Source: an uncultured Anaerolineales bacterium
Lineage (GTDB): Bacteria > Chloroflexota > Anaerolineae > Anaerolineales > Villigracilaceae
Reading direction: 5' to 3'
Length of the DNA: 33,049 nucleotides
Assembly: GCA_949319575.1 (NCBI GenBank)
Contig: CASGHD010000155.1
Coordinates: 1-33,049 of the forward strand
Shown here: positions 32,908 through 33,049 of the stretch, piece by piece
How the letters are laid out: every line of letters begins with the position of its first letter
How positions within the stretch are numbered: the first letter of the stretch is position 1
The notes under the pieces: generated by a model
Seen by the model: only the letters and a program-made list of their open reading frames with translations
The model's database searches: none
Told to the model about the DNA's origin: nothing
Position numbers and translations under genes: made by a program

Positions 32908-33049
32908 TGGTAACTACTCAGGCATGTCGTTGCGAGGAGGCTCTTGCTCGCCTGCCCCGATGTTTTTCGGGGTCCCGACGCCTGTCCTGAGCCTGTCGAA
33001 GGGAAGCAATCTCCCGGCGTTGGGGGACTGCTTCGGCAAAACCAAGAGC
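32908..33049. repeat. Right terminal dispersed palindromic repeat
   Basis: Bases 32945-33049 are identical to 1-105. The preceding 32911-32944 (ggtaactactcaggcatgtcgttgcgagg...) is the inverted counterpart of 106-146, with an 8-base difference. It starts 12 bases upstream of the M55 gene's start codon. Confidence 0.85.

Noticed and set aside
1..33049. Reading the identical ends as a phage or plasmid terminus
   Set aside because: No replication, packaging, capsid or partition gene is present, and the end sequence belongs to a dispersed repeat family.
1..33049. A CRISPR array or anti-phage island
   Set aside because: The repeats are palindromic, scattered and irregularly spaced. No cas, restriction-modification or toxin-antitoxin genes were seen.

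Overview
This 33 kb window looks like ordinary chromosome from an uncultured member of the Chloroflexota, most likely class Anaerolineae. The assignment rests on style, not on a marker phylogeny. Many exported proteins have a lipobox or single membrane anchor followed by Pro/Thr-rich linkers (TPTPT type). There is a five-gene tandem array of lipoproteins with NBR1-type Ig-like domains, and intergenic regions are full of small palindromic repeats. Housekeeping genes (ilvE, groESL, trmD, queG, an RdgB/HAM1-type pyrophosphatase gene) are spread throughout, so this is not a plasmid or phage. I saw no rRNA, tRNA, CRISPR array, transposase or integrase.

Layout. 404-1321 (+) is a branched-chain aminotransferase. 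1374-5231 (-) carries groES-groEL, led by a sigma70-type promoter and a CIRCE operator, followed by a PpiC-type foldase lipoprotein and a membrane-anchored protein of unknown function. 5431-8213 (-) holds two overlapping membrane-anchored TPR paralogues. 8642-10735 (+) holds trmD and an MFS transporter. 10941-16034 (+) is a complete BMP-type nucleoside ABC importer: lipoprotein, two permeases and a double ATPase. 16176-21149 (+) is the array of five NBR1-like lipoproteins, with queG directly behind the fifth. 22571-23269 (+) is the RdgB-type gene, which carries a palindromic repeat inserted in frame. 23307-26520 (-) holds a ComEA-like protein, a GNAT acetyltransferase, a CPBP-like membrane protein and a GT-C glycosyltransferase. 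26625-27155 (-) is a SET-domain methyltransferase. 27629-31835 (-) is a polyamine-type ABC importer (potD, potA, potB, potC). 32072-32896 (-) is an M55 D-aminopeptidase.

The first 105 bases are repeated exactly as the last 105 bases. The sequences flanking the two copies are inverted copies of each other. The ends therefore lie inside a dispersed palindromic repeat, and the direct terminal repeat should not be read as proof of a circular molecule.

The most unusual content is the tandem NBR1-like lipoprotein array, with an apparently uncharacterised C-terminal domain shared by its first two members. Next come the repeats that touch coding sequence: in frame inside the RdgB-type gene, forming the C-terminus of trmD, and abutting the CPBP stop codon. 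A modular repeat family has the same outer ends but different interiors.
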